Assembly: GCA_947846985.1 (NCBI GenBank)
Contig: CANTUZ010000007.1
Span: 36,646,355-36,710,354 of the forward strand
DNA from: Fratercula arctica
Lineage: Eukaryota; Chordata; Aves; Charadriiformes; Alcidae
Direction of reading: 5' to 3'
Length of the DNA stretch: 64,000 bases
Each line of letters begins with the position of its first letter. Position 1 is the first letter of the stretch. This document shows positions 49,401-59,460 of the stretch, piece after piece. A program made the translations under genes and the position numbers. The notes below the pieces were generated by a model. It searched no databases. It saw nothing but the letters and a program-made list of their open reading frames with translations, and was not told the DNA's origin.

Positions 49401-52400
49401 AGGAAGAAAAGGAAAAAAAGAGAAAGAAGAGAGTTAAGAGGAAGAAAACAAACTTTTTATAGGGGGAGCTCCTCTTGTTCCAAAGCAGATTGCTTACTGT
49501 GACCTAAGGCACCAGATAACTGCTTAGAAATAAGTTGTATGCAGACACAGGGCAGTTCTGATGGTGATATCAATATGACACACTCCTACTCAGAGGTGCT
49601 AAAGCTCTCCCACCTTACATCAAATAACTAGATATTCACTGGGACAAGACAGCATGAGTATTGCTGCACATTGTGCTGTATTAGCAAGTTGCGGAAAGCC
49701 TAAACTTTATACACAAGCTGGGCTGGCATGGACTGTCAACGCGCTAAGGTGCAAGTTAGGTTCCTAACTACACAGCAGTATCAAGACCTCAGTACTTCTG
49801 GCCCTGCCAAAAGGAAAGCAGAAACTAAGAGCGAAAGGAATTTCTTCACCTGAGGAGATACTGCTACCTCCGCAGTTAGGCAGGAGCTGCGCAAGGATTT
49901 TAAAGCGCTAAATTCTGGAGTTGAGTGTCTAATGCAGCACTTTGACGCCCAAATCTCTTCACAGTTCTAGGTATTTAGAGACCAATTCCATGTACTTCCA
50001 GGTCAAAATTAAAGTGCACAGAGATCACAGGATGCATCCATCAGTCACTTAAATACAGGGATGAGTTTTATCTGTTACAACCTCAAACAGCAGCCAGAAT
50101 ACTGTTAGAAATGCCACAGAAACAGACTCACTATCTACTGTCTCCCTCAAACTGTCTGTGGCTTGGTTCAATATGGTAAACAGATCACATCCATCTGTAA
50201 CTCTCTGTAACTGTGTAAAAAGTACTGTTCTCACCTGGTTAAGCACAAAACAATGATAATTCAGTTTTTAAAAAAGTGTTTTCACTGGTCACTGCATGAA
50301 ACAATTTCTTTATCTTGAATAAATATGGTGCCAGACTGCCAAAGCATGTCTGTCAGGGAGCACAGAATCCTTTCAGAAGATATTAGACAGGCACTCCAAG
50401 ATGTTTATACAGCACTTCATATTGTCAAAGAGACTCAAAGCCAATACTAATGCTTTTCATACGATGAACAGAAAAAAACCCGAAAACACAAACTGCTAGA
50501 GGGAATAAAAACAGTGCCAGCACCACTGGTCACTAGCTTGCCTGCTGTTAGGGAAGACATACTCACACATTTTGTGCTGCACTTTACCTCTCCCTGGGAT
50601 TTCAGAGCATTTCACTCCCTGGGGCAGCTAGGATTTTGAGGTGTTTTACATCAGTATTTTCAGATTTTATTTTTCATTTCTTAGCTGCTCTTTCGCCAAA
50701 ACCAATATGCTTTTCATCACCCACAGCAGCTCAGCTAGCAAGTTCTCCACATAAGTAACTGCTGACAGGTATCACTGATAAGCCAAGGAAGAAAAGAAAA
50801 GGTATGTGGAAAATGGGCTTCAAGTATGAAGTATTAGACAAATATACTAACAGCTAGAGAAAAAAAGCCAACTAAACACTAGTTTGTGGCCTTCACTTTA
50901 GGCATGGAGGATAAACTGTGTTCTATTAATGCCCCAATATTTCAGCAAATCAAAGATCTCCCTCATAAGACAATATGGCAGGTTTTACACAGACTGTCAG
51001 TCCACAGGACAAAGTTCCACCTCTTTTAGAAAAAGTCCTCTCCCTTTACAACTAATTTTCAGCTTCACAACAAGCATGTCATTAACCCTGAGTGGTTACA
51101 CGGAGCAGAAGGGCTGAAAAGAAAGGACTGTACAAGGAATCAGGACACTCAAGCAGAAGTTTGGAAAGATGAGCAGAGCAACCATGGTGAAGAGTAACAG
51201 CAAAGCCTGAGATGAGCTGGGTCTCAGGGCAGACTCTGATCTCGAGTCCCCTGACACATACCTTCCCCAAGAAATGCCTGCTTTGGAATTGCTCTGTGTT
51301 GACTGCAAAGACCACATCCTCTTCCTCTAAATTACACCAGGTTGGTTTGGAGCTTTGTGTGAAAGCACAGTCTTTGTGTATGTGTCTCTCTTTCAGCCTC
51401 TCTGACACAATCACATGTAAACCTATTTGTTGGCGGCAATCCACTTGGACAGAGGTCTTCAAGGTTACTAAACCCCTCAAGTATCATGAAAGATAGACAA
51501 GCCAGTAGAAGGAAAAAAAGATGTTACGGTGAATAGAGAGGACAAAACATCAGTGTGAGCTCAGGCCTTATTATTCACTAAGAAACCTTCGTGGGAAAGA
51601 CTCATTCTGAATGCTCTAATTGCACAAAAAGCCTCTCAAACTTTGCAGTTATTAGACATGAGAAATTCCACCTCTTATTCACTTTTTTATACTGCTATGA
51701 ATCCTCCAGAGTCCACTCCTGGTTATAAACTCAGTTAAAGCTCTTCCCATGACCAAAGTGTTCTCTCCCCAACTCAGCTCCTCAAATTCTCTGATGTCTT
51801 ATAAACCTCTACCTCACTACTGCAGCTTTAGAATAACTTAGTTAAAAAGCCAATCAACCATGAGACACAAAGCCATAGGAAATGAGTTTTCATTAGTTCT
51901 GCTAGTCACAAAAGTACTTGTTTATTATTACAGAAGCAGCTGGAATATATTTGGTTTCTGCACAATGTCTCTCAAATTTTACTCTCAAAACCAAGAACAG
52001 CTGGGACATAAGATTACTGACAGTTGCCTATAACATTATTAAAAAAAGGATAGCATCTCAAGATAAAGCCCCAATCTGTCGAGGAAGAACACACTAGGGT
52101 AAGGCAAGAAATCTGCCAAAAAGCAGGCTGTATTTTTGCAATCTTTACTGGTGATCTAGAGAAAGAAATAAAGATATGTTAACGAAAGCCGGCAGGTGAT
52201 GAGAGCAAGGGACATGCTGTCAGCAACAGAAAAATCCAGAGGAATCTAACAGCAGAACAAGGAAGATGCTGTGAGAAAGTGTCCAGAGTTACCACTCATA
52301 TCTTAGAAGTCAGCTCCCTTTAGCCTGGCTCTCCACAATATGGATGTTAGATGATTGAGCTTTGCATGCAAAACTACCTGTCTACACTATGCTATCCATA

Positions 52401-53165
52401 TCTGAAGCAGTCTGTTCTACCGTACAGCAAAATACAATGAGATAAAAGAGCTTTCCAACCCCCTTCTACAAGCCTGATGCATCAGCAATTTAATCAGAGC
52501 ACAGGGCAACCAGTAGCAAAAACTTTATTACCAAACAGTCAAAAATTGGCTCTGCAAGAACAAGCAAAGTCAATATAGAAAATAGGTCATCAAGGGCCAG
52601 AGATAGCCTGCATGACTGAATACTCTTTAGAGAGGAGGATTATCCACTGTGAACCCACCAGTCAGGACTTGCTTAATGCCCTGCTCCAACACAGATCTCT
52701 GCAAGACACTGAAAAAGTCGCCTCAGCACATAGTCTTGCATGAGATACAAACACCTAACTTACTTTCAAGTCAACTAAAGTGAAGGAGCCGAGTACTTCA
52801 GAAGTTGTCTCTGTAGGCAGATCCTCATCTGTGAAAGGGTCCGGTAATAAGGAGAGACTGCAGAAAGGACCAAGACATTCAGATTGACAGCAATAGGTCG
52901 CCGGGGCTCACTGTACACTTGGGACTCCGAGGTTTGGTGGAAGGGCTTTCCTAGCTTCTCTAGCAACACTGACACAAAGCAAGCAGTGGGAGAACCTCCA
53001 GAGCAGATAAACTAAGAAAAGCAAGAGACACCTCTTAATGCTGACATACATAAGCAACCTTGCAAGGAAAAGTGATTTTGCTATTTCACCAGGGAAGATG
53101 TCTGAATTGAGACATTCACATCTGCCACATTCCATCTTCAGGGAGATGATGCCTCTAGCAGTGGA
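46491..53165. other. Long noncoding stretch
   Basis: I see no gene in 6.7 kb. T14 lies at 47979-47992. Short frames on opposite strands overlap around 48683-49121 and 51082-51496 without recognisable domains. The stretch 49750-49990 has words such as 'aagttaggttcctaacta' and 'gattttaaagcgctaaat' that recall old amniote repeats, but I cannot assign them. Positions 50405-50460 ('cagcacttcatattgtcaaagag') may be a MIR tail, too weak to call. Confidence 0.6.
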
Positions 53166-53213
53166 AACTGGCTATGTAAGAGACAAGGGAACTGGCTATG
53201 TAAGAGACAAGGG
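53166..53213. repeat. Perfect 24-bp tandem duplication
   Basis: Two identical, directly adjacent 24-bp units (53166-53189 and 53190-53213), each starting AACTGGCTATG and ending GACAAGGG. The lack of any mismatch indicates a recent duplication or strong length constraint. The unit is a multiple of three and repeats a GYVRDKG heptad plus one residue in the + frame, but that frame is not a supported gene. Confidence 0.9.
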
Positions 53214-53464
53214 ATTATTACAGCTGAGATACCTTTTGGATCCCTGGGAAAAAAGATATGTCACAACCTGAGGTGGCTACAAAAGGCTAACTGAGAAAAA
53301 CCAAGTCCAAAGGGAACCACTTAGCAATGATGAAATCTGTCAGGTAATATCATTGCTGTCACATACAGTAATAACCAACGTGATCTAAATATCCTGAGGA
53401 TAAACCAGCTGACTGTTACTCAACCAAACGCGAACTTCAGCAAGGACACCACTGGCAAGGAAAT
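53214..53464. other. Noncoding flank of the CR1 copy
   Basis: No gene and no repeat recognised. Confidence 0.6.
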
Positions 53465-54024
53465 CATAGAATCACAGAATATCTCTCAAGTTGGGAGGAT
53501 CAAAGTCCAACTCCCTGCTCCTCATGGGACTACCTAAAACTAACCATATGATTAAGAGCATCGTCCAGATGCTTCCTAAAGTCTGACAGGCTTGGTGCTG
53601 TGACCACTTCCCTGGGGAGCCTGTTCCAGTGACCAACCACACTCTCAATGAAGAGCGCTTTCCTAATGTCCAGTCTGATGGAGCTTCATTCCACCTCCTT
53701 GCGTCCTGTCACTGGTCACCAGAGGGGAGATCAGCACCTCCCCCCACCTGCCTTGAGGAAGGTGCAGATGGCCGTGAGAGCATCCCTCAGCCTTCTCTTC
53801 TCCAAGCTGAACAAGCCAAGTGACCTCAGATGCTCCTCAGAAGTCTTGCCCTCAAGATCCTTCATCTTGGTCATCGTCCTCTGGGCACACTCTAATAGTT
53901 TGATCTCCTCCTTATATTGAGGTGCCCCAAACTGCACATAGTACTTGAGGTGGGGCCACACCAGTGCAGTGCAGAGCAGAGTGGGGCAACCACCTCACTC
54001 AACTGCCTAGCTATGCTGTACTTG
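53465..54024 (-). mobile_element. CR1 LINE, 3' part of about 560 bp
   Basis: On the + strand it begins with the 3' terminus in reverse: CATAGAAT (53465-53472) and CACAGAAT (53473-53480), the two CR1 octamers. The 3' UTR and the end of ORF2 follow. The minus-strand frame 53961-53731 encodes PHLKYYVQFGAPQYKEEIKL, KMKDLEGKTSEEHLRSLGLF and SLEKRRLRDALTAI, the CR1 ORF2 C-terminal signature. The frame then meets a stop in place of the normal continuation. The copy is 5'-truncated near 54024. It is a typical dead-on-arrival insertion, moderately diverged. Confidence 0.92.
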
Positions 54025-54774
54025 ATGTACTTGCTTCTGCATCTTACCTCTGACAGCAATGACTCATTTTGCTTTTATTGGGCAAGTCACCTGTGCCCAG
54101 CTTTACCTGTCTACAAAGTCATGAGCCAGAGAGCTCCACAGCACAGCTCCCACGTTAGAGAAGTTGGGGAGAGGAGAGATCACAGAGCAAAGAAAGTGGC
54201 ATCAGTGGGCAGAGGAGTATTACAACTGAGCCCACGTGGAGGCAGTGGGAATGTGGAGGGAAGCATATTATAGCTTGCTAGAGCTTGACCTTCTCTCCCC
54301 AGCCACAGAAAATGGGCAAAAACACTGATGATGTGTTCGGTTGGATTTGAGGAGGTTGTTTAAGGAAAGTGAGGCCATCACATTATATTACATCTTGGAA
54401 GAATTGCCTGAACTTAAAAAAAACAGCCTAGGAAAAAAATGTTTATTCTTATTACAACTGGGAAGTACAAGCTACTATTAATCTTCATCCAACAGAAGCT
54501 AATAGCCACAGTGTTTAAGTAGGAGGGCTGTTCTTCATGTTGTTTTCTTCTCTGAACAATAACAATGTTGGTTTTTTTCTCTGCCAAAGTAGTAGACTAA
54601 AGAATGATTTTTACAGGACTATCCTACAGAAAAAAAGCAGTAGGGAAAGGAAATGCCTTGGACGATCAACATCTACAGCTCTCCTAAAAACCTGGACAGC
54701 CTTGTGTCTATAGAGTCCCAACATCCCGTACCTACAAATGAACTTTCTATTCCTATATCGCATGAGACAGAGGA
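54025..54774. other. Noncoding stretch
   Basis: No gene recognised. The + frame 53917-54273 straddles the CR1 boundary and is spurious. Confidence 0.65.
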
Positions 54775-54860
54775 AGCTATTGCTTCCCTTTTACAGATGA
54801 GAAATGCAGCAGTGACTTATTCCTAGAGGGACTGGTGAGACTGCATACCTGAAATGCATT
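54775..54860 (-). mobile_element. MIR-type SINE fragment
   Basis: The + strand CTTCCCTTTTACAGATGAGA followed by 'gcagcagtgacttattcctagagggactggtgag' follows the reverse complement of the MIR CORE ('atccccattttacagatgaggaaactgaggcacagag..gtaacttgcccaaggtcacac'). The head region is lost or unrecognisable. Confidence 0.55.
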
Positions 54861-55518
54861 TTGCTGCAGGGCAGTCTGGCAGGACTATGAAGGGCAGGAA
54901 AAAAAAAAAATAAAGCCATCATTTTGAAAAATCCACTGAGCTCACAATAGTGTCATGGAATAACTCAGTGAGCCTGGGGAGAGCAGGCAGAATAAGGCAG
55001 ACCTGAAAAGAGAACTAGGAGGGACAGCAGTTGGGACTGGGAGCAGCTAAAACTTACAGATCAGATTTTTGGACTTTTGCAGAACAGCAGTGTTGGTTTT
55101 GCACAGAACTTAAGGCCTCTCCTGCTCTGTCTTCGATAATCTACAGAAAAGAGGATTGACCAAATATTCCTACCGCTGAGTCATTCCTTCCACTACTAGT
55201 CACAACCCTTGTGTCACGAGGAATTCAAGCATCAGAAATTAAGGCTAGAAGCCTCTCCCACACATTTAGTTTGTCTTAAAAGAGAAAAAGGATTCCAGAC
55301 AGTAGAGATTCCTTTTACTGTCAATAAACCATATACCTTCCATTTGGTCAATAATAAATACCTCCAGTTATGACTGGCCTGAAGTACTTTTGTAGCTTAT
55401 GACCAGTCCTTCATCCTTACTGAACAGAAAATGTGATACCTATATAGTCCCTCTAATAAAGTACAATAAATACAAGGGATCTACTTGATGAATACAGAGT
55501 TCGCAGGTGGTATGAGCA
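54861..55518. other. Noncoding stretch
   Basis: No gene. It contains A12 at 54899-54910. Confidence 0.65.
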
Positions 55519-55630
55519 GGAGGAAACACGTAGGCCAAAGCGACAGACCCTGAATATAATCGAGTGACCTAAAGTCACCAAAGCCTCCTAGCTGCAGGCT
55601 GGGCTGTAACCGAGTCTGCCTCCCTCGCTG
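55519..55630 (-). mobile_element. MIR-type SINE fragment
   Basis: The + strand order 'caggaggaaacacgtaggccaaagcgacag', 'gtgacctaaagtcaccaaagcc' and 'tagctgcaggctgggctgtaaccgagtctgcctccc' follows the reverse complement of MIR ('ggggaaactgaggcacagagcgac..aaggtcaccaagcc..cagtggcagagctgggaatagaacccaggtctcctgactccc'). CORE and head parts are both present, with a small internal insertion. Confidence 0.55.
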
Positions 55631-58169
55631 TTGGTAAAGCTGTCTCATCCACAGTGCTCACAGCTTCCAGATCCAAGTTACAGAGAGCAAAGCAAAGTTA
55701 CCAAATAAAAAATGGTCTGTCAAAGCGTGTTGTCCCTGGTTTGGTTCAGTGTTTTTCTGCCTTCTCCTCCTTCCCCTGCTTTAGAGAAGACGAACAAGAT
55801 TGCAGTTAAATTCTGTGTCTTAGACAAAGAGGAAACTTAATTGCAGTCTTCAGGAGACTGAGTTTCTATTGAATGAGATAATGAAGCATAACCAATTGCA
55901 TTTCAGTGCCAGGGCTCAGAAGGCAATTTGCTAAGAAGCAGAGGTGTGGAGCAATCTCCTCAGCAGAGTGATTCACTGAAACACAGCAACTGGCAGAGAC
56001 AATCAGCCCTAGATAGAAGAGTTTCACGGATGACAGTAAAAGGAGCTTGTAAAAGGCTCCATCTCAGGCAAAGTGGGAAAGACATACGACCACTGGCCAG
56101 CTAATTAATAAAAATTATTACTAGAATTAGCAATATACATGTATAAGACCTTCCCTATGAATAGTGAAGCAAAAATATTTACTGTTAACATAAAACCACT
56201 GAATTAGTCATGCAGTCTGTAAGTACCCCCCTGCTGTCAGCAGTGCCTGGATTCAACAAAACAAGATGCTGCTTAGGACAGAAATGTATAACTCTAGCCC
56301 TGAATAAATGGATTCTTAAAATGCTTACTAAAAATCACTACACAATAACTAGTGCTATATCACAGGAAGCCTCGTTTTCTCCTGCTAGAAAAGACCAGCT
56401 GAACAGCTTTATTTTTCAATGTATTTTTGGAATGTGTTTCTATGAGTTTAAATGACGGTGTTGAGTCATAAGCTCTGGGATTCATCTATTCAGCCCATGC
56501 TCAGGTATCTGGAATGCAAAAGGCTGGGAAATAGAGATATGAGCTTTCAGTTCTTTACCAACTCAGTATGTCCTATATTCCACCAAGTATTTCCCTCCTC
56601 CAAAAGGAACTTGCAGAATAATTGAAGTAATCTATAGAGATACCTCTATCTTACGGATTGCTGCACAAACACCTGACATACTGGAAAAACCAAACTGAGC
56701 TCTGCAAAGATACCTATCTCCCACAGGAAGCCAATTATTTTGTCATTGATGAAGAAAATGCAGTTCTTCATTCAAAGTCAGGTCCAAGTTGCAAGAATTC
56801 AGTGGCTCTATCACTCCGGATCATACGCCGGCTTAAATACCAGATGAGCCAAGTGTTTGGGAACAAAAATCAAGAGCAGAACCAGCACTGACAAACTTCT
56901 AGGAGCTTGCTAAGAACCTGTCAACCTACCACCAAAATGAGATGGCTGTCACTTCAAGAATACCCACCACATTTAGGTTTATCTGACAGACACACACACA
57001 CCCAAAAAAAACAAAAGTGTTCCTTGGCTAAAAGTAGAATGGACCACAGGAGAAAGAATTCACATTCTTCTAGACAACTGTAGATAGTACTGGGTCACAT
57101 ACCCCTCTCAAAACAGCAGAGTAGAAAGAGGAGCAGAAAGGAAGATGTAACTACATTTTCTGTCCTTCACTGTACTGATTTTTTTCAGACACTCGTAACA
57201 AGACAGAATTTGACAGAGCAAAGTCTCATCCAGGAACTCCTCAGACTGACATGATCTGGAGAAGATTTAAATTAGGGTAGAAATTGTACAGCCTTGGTCT
57301 CAGGTGTAAGAACTCAAACATACTGTCCATCATCCAGTAAAGACACTTATAAAATGGAATCTCAGTTAGTGTATGTCAGGAAGAAAGGGCTTGGGATTTG
57401 CAGCAAAAGCCAATTAAACAGTTCCCATCTCAATTCTCTGAGCATCTGAGACTGCAGCGAGAGGACAGTGTCTAACCACATCCCCCTAAGACAAAATGCA
57501 TGAAACAAAGCATTCAAATACTTTAACTTCACAGTTTTAACAGGAAGGGGGACTCAAATCAACACTCCTAGATAATGTAACTCTGGATTAAGATGTACAG
57601 AAGTTCACAGTTCATTCCTAAACAATTAACCAGCTAAACCAAGACCTTAAACCAAGAACTACATATGTCAATACTCCTGGGTTCTGAGGAGTTTCTGTTA
57701 CAGGTCTTGGCTGTTTTAGCTGTACAGATATAGTACAAAGTAGCCACACAGACCAAATGATGGATAAAGACCACACAGTGCGGTCATTAGCAAGTTCCCA
57801 AGCAATTCAGTTCCTCTACTCTTTTTAGACAGTGCTCTTTACAAGACAGAACAGAGTTTCTGGACAACATTATTTGATGTGTCACAAAGTGTTAGGGTTT
57901 CTTTTTAATGAATTGGGAAAGCAGAACTGACTAATACTTTGCATACTACAAGGGGTAACTAACGTCACAGACTGCGCAACGCCATGTGCTTGCAGTAACA
58001 TTCGTGGAGGATAGAAGCGTGCCAAATTCCAGTGTCATGGGTGAAAAATGACATTAACAAGGATTGAGGGTTTATAACTTCGCACCCAGGCCTCATCCAC
58101 AAACAAACAGTACAAATACTTAACATGCTGCTGCATTGGCACAAAAGCCTACCTTTGCCCTGCAAGTGG
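55631..58169. other. Noncoding stretch
   Basis: No gene supported. The frames at 56210-56455 and 56658-56891 (+) have no recognised homology. A short CA repeat is at about 56991-57001. Confidence 0.65.
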
Positions 58170-58277
58170 CCATGGGCCAAAGTCAGCTTTCAAAGGCCCT
58201 CCAGCACTGGCATAAGCATGCTTCCACTGAAATCAATGGGAATTTCCTCACTGAGCTAATGAGAGGAGACCCTGGCC
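58170..58277. repeat. Decayed palindromic amniote interspersed repeat
   Basis: The order 'cagcactggcataagcatgcttccactgaaatcaatgg' followed by 'gaatttcctcactgagctaatgagaggagaccctggcc' resembles a palindrome-like repeat I know from turtles and birds ('cagctggtgtaaatcagcatagctccactgaagtcaatggagctatgctgatttacaccagctgaggatctggcc'). The central CACTGAAATCAATGGGA is the best-kept part. The palindromic symmetry has mostly decayed. Family assignment is from memory. Confidence 0.45.
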
Positions 58278-58840
58278 AACACCAGTCCCATCTGTACTGA
58301 GTATAATCCATCATTCTAACAAAACAGAAAATTCATTCATACACAAAACAAATGAATATTCAGCACAGCTATACATGATACCGAGTCCAGTAGCATTATC
58401 AGCTATATAACAGTCATGAGCAGAGAAAAATGGCATTCCCACAGGTCGACGCTGAATCTGAACAGGCAAATGGCACATTATTTATTCCCAGTCTCTGAGC
58501 CACCCAGTCCCTTAACGGATGCTTTAAGTTTTTTCTTTTCTCAAAGATCTCAGCTCTTGTTTATCTGTCACCCCCATCTGCTAAAACACTAGACTGCTTC
58601 CCCCAGCTTTGGTTGAGAATGTTACAACTTTTAATATCCCTTCTCAGAGCCTGTTTTCTAACTGGATGGCTCACTCTCTCATTTTAGAGGGAACCAAAGC
58701 ATGATTTAATCTGTCAGGTTCCTTAAGATATATTAAGGAATCTCTGCATTGACAGAGGGTCAAAAAATCTTAAACTGTTGATTCCTGATAGTATTTGCAA
58801 TAGGCAGAAGACTGGAGTATATTTGCTTTGTTCCACATAT
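58278..58840. other. Noncoding stretch with a hairpin
   Basis: No gene. It holds a perfect inverted repeat at 58719-58740, listed separately. Confidence 0.65.
58719..58740. other. Perfect 8-bp inverted repeat
   Basis: TTCCTTAA (58719-58726) and TTAAGGAA (58733-58740) flank the 6-nt loop GATATA. It lies 100 bp from the CR1 3' end, with no evidence that it belongs to the element. Confidence 0.7.
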
Positions 58841-59366
58841 TATAGAATCATTCAGGTTGGAAAAGACCCTTGGGATCACCAAGTCCAACCATCAACCCCA
58901 CTCTAAAAAGTTCTCCCCTACATCATATCCCCCAACACCACATCTAAACGAGTCTTAAACACATTCAGGAATGGTGACTCAACCACCTCCCTGGGCAGCC
59001 TATTGCAGTGTCTGACCACTCCTTCTGTGAAGAAATTTTTTTCTAATGTCCAGTCTAAACCTACCCTGTTGCAGCTTGAAGCCATTCCCTCCTGTTCTAT
59101 CACTAATTACCTGTGAGAAGAGACCAGCGCCAACTTCTCTAGAATTTCCTTTCAAGTAGTTGTAGAGAGTGATGAGGTCTCCCCTCAGCCTCCTCTTCCT
59201 CAAACTAAATAGTCCCAGCTCCTTCAATCACTCTTCATAAGATTTATTCTCCAGGCCATTCACCAGCTTCGTTGCCCTCCTCTGCACTCGCTCCAGCGCC
59301 TCGATATCTCTCTCGTATTGAGGTGCCCAAAACTGGACACAATACCCAAGGTGTGGCCTCACCAGT
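58841..59366 (-). mobile_element. CR1 LINE, 3' part of about 525 bp
   Basis: On the + strand the copy begins with TATAGAATCATTCAGGTTGG, the reversed 3' terminus with one recognisable octamer. The minus strand then encodes, in CR1 order, [40 protein letters not shown] and YEE. An in-frame TGA at about 59226-59228 comes next, where the family has an arginine codon, then [20 protein letters not shown] and, further on, [18 protein letters not shown]. The second frame (59103-58918) gives [20 protein letters not shown], so there is also a frameshift. 5'-truncated at 'cctcaccag' (59365). This is a pseudogenised ORF2 C-terminus. Confidence 0.93.
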
Positions 59367-59380
59367 ATTCTTTCCCTAGA

Positions 59381-59460
59381 CATCCTCTTTTGGCCACTGT
59401 CAGAGAGAGACTGCTGTGCTAAATAGAAAATAAGACCTGTGTGGAAGTATTTATGTTCTG
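59381..59460 (+). mobile_element. Older CR1/SINE-like retroposon tail abutting the CR1 copy
   Basis: CATCCTCTTTTGGCCACTGT, CAGAGAGAGACTGCTGTGCT and 'aaatagaaaataagacctgtgtggaagtatttatgttc' follow a tail common in amniotes ('tttggccactgtcggaagacaggatactgggctagatggaccattggtctgacccagtatggc..ttatgttc'). It is in + orientation, opposite to the adjacent CR1 copy, and more diverged. The gap to the CR1 5' end is only about 15 bp, consistent with CR1 inserting into or beside the older element. Confidence 0.5.
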
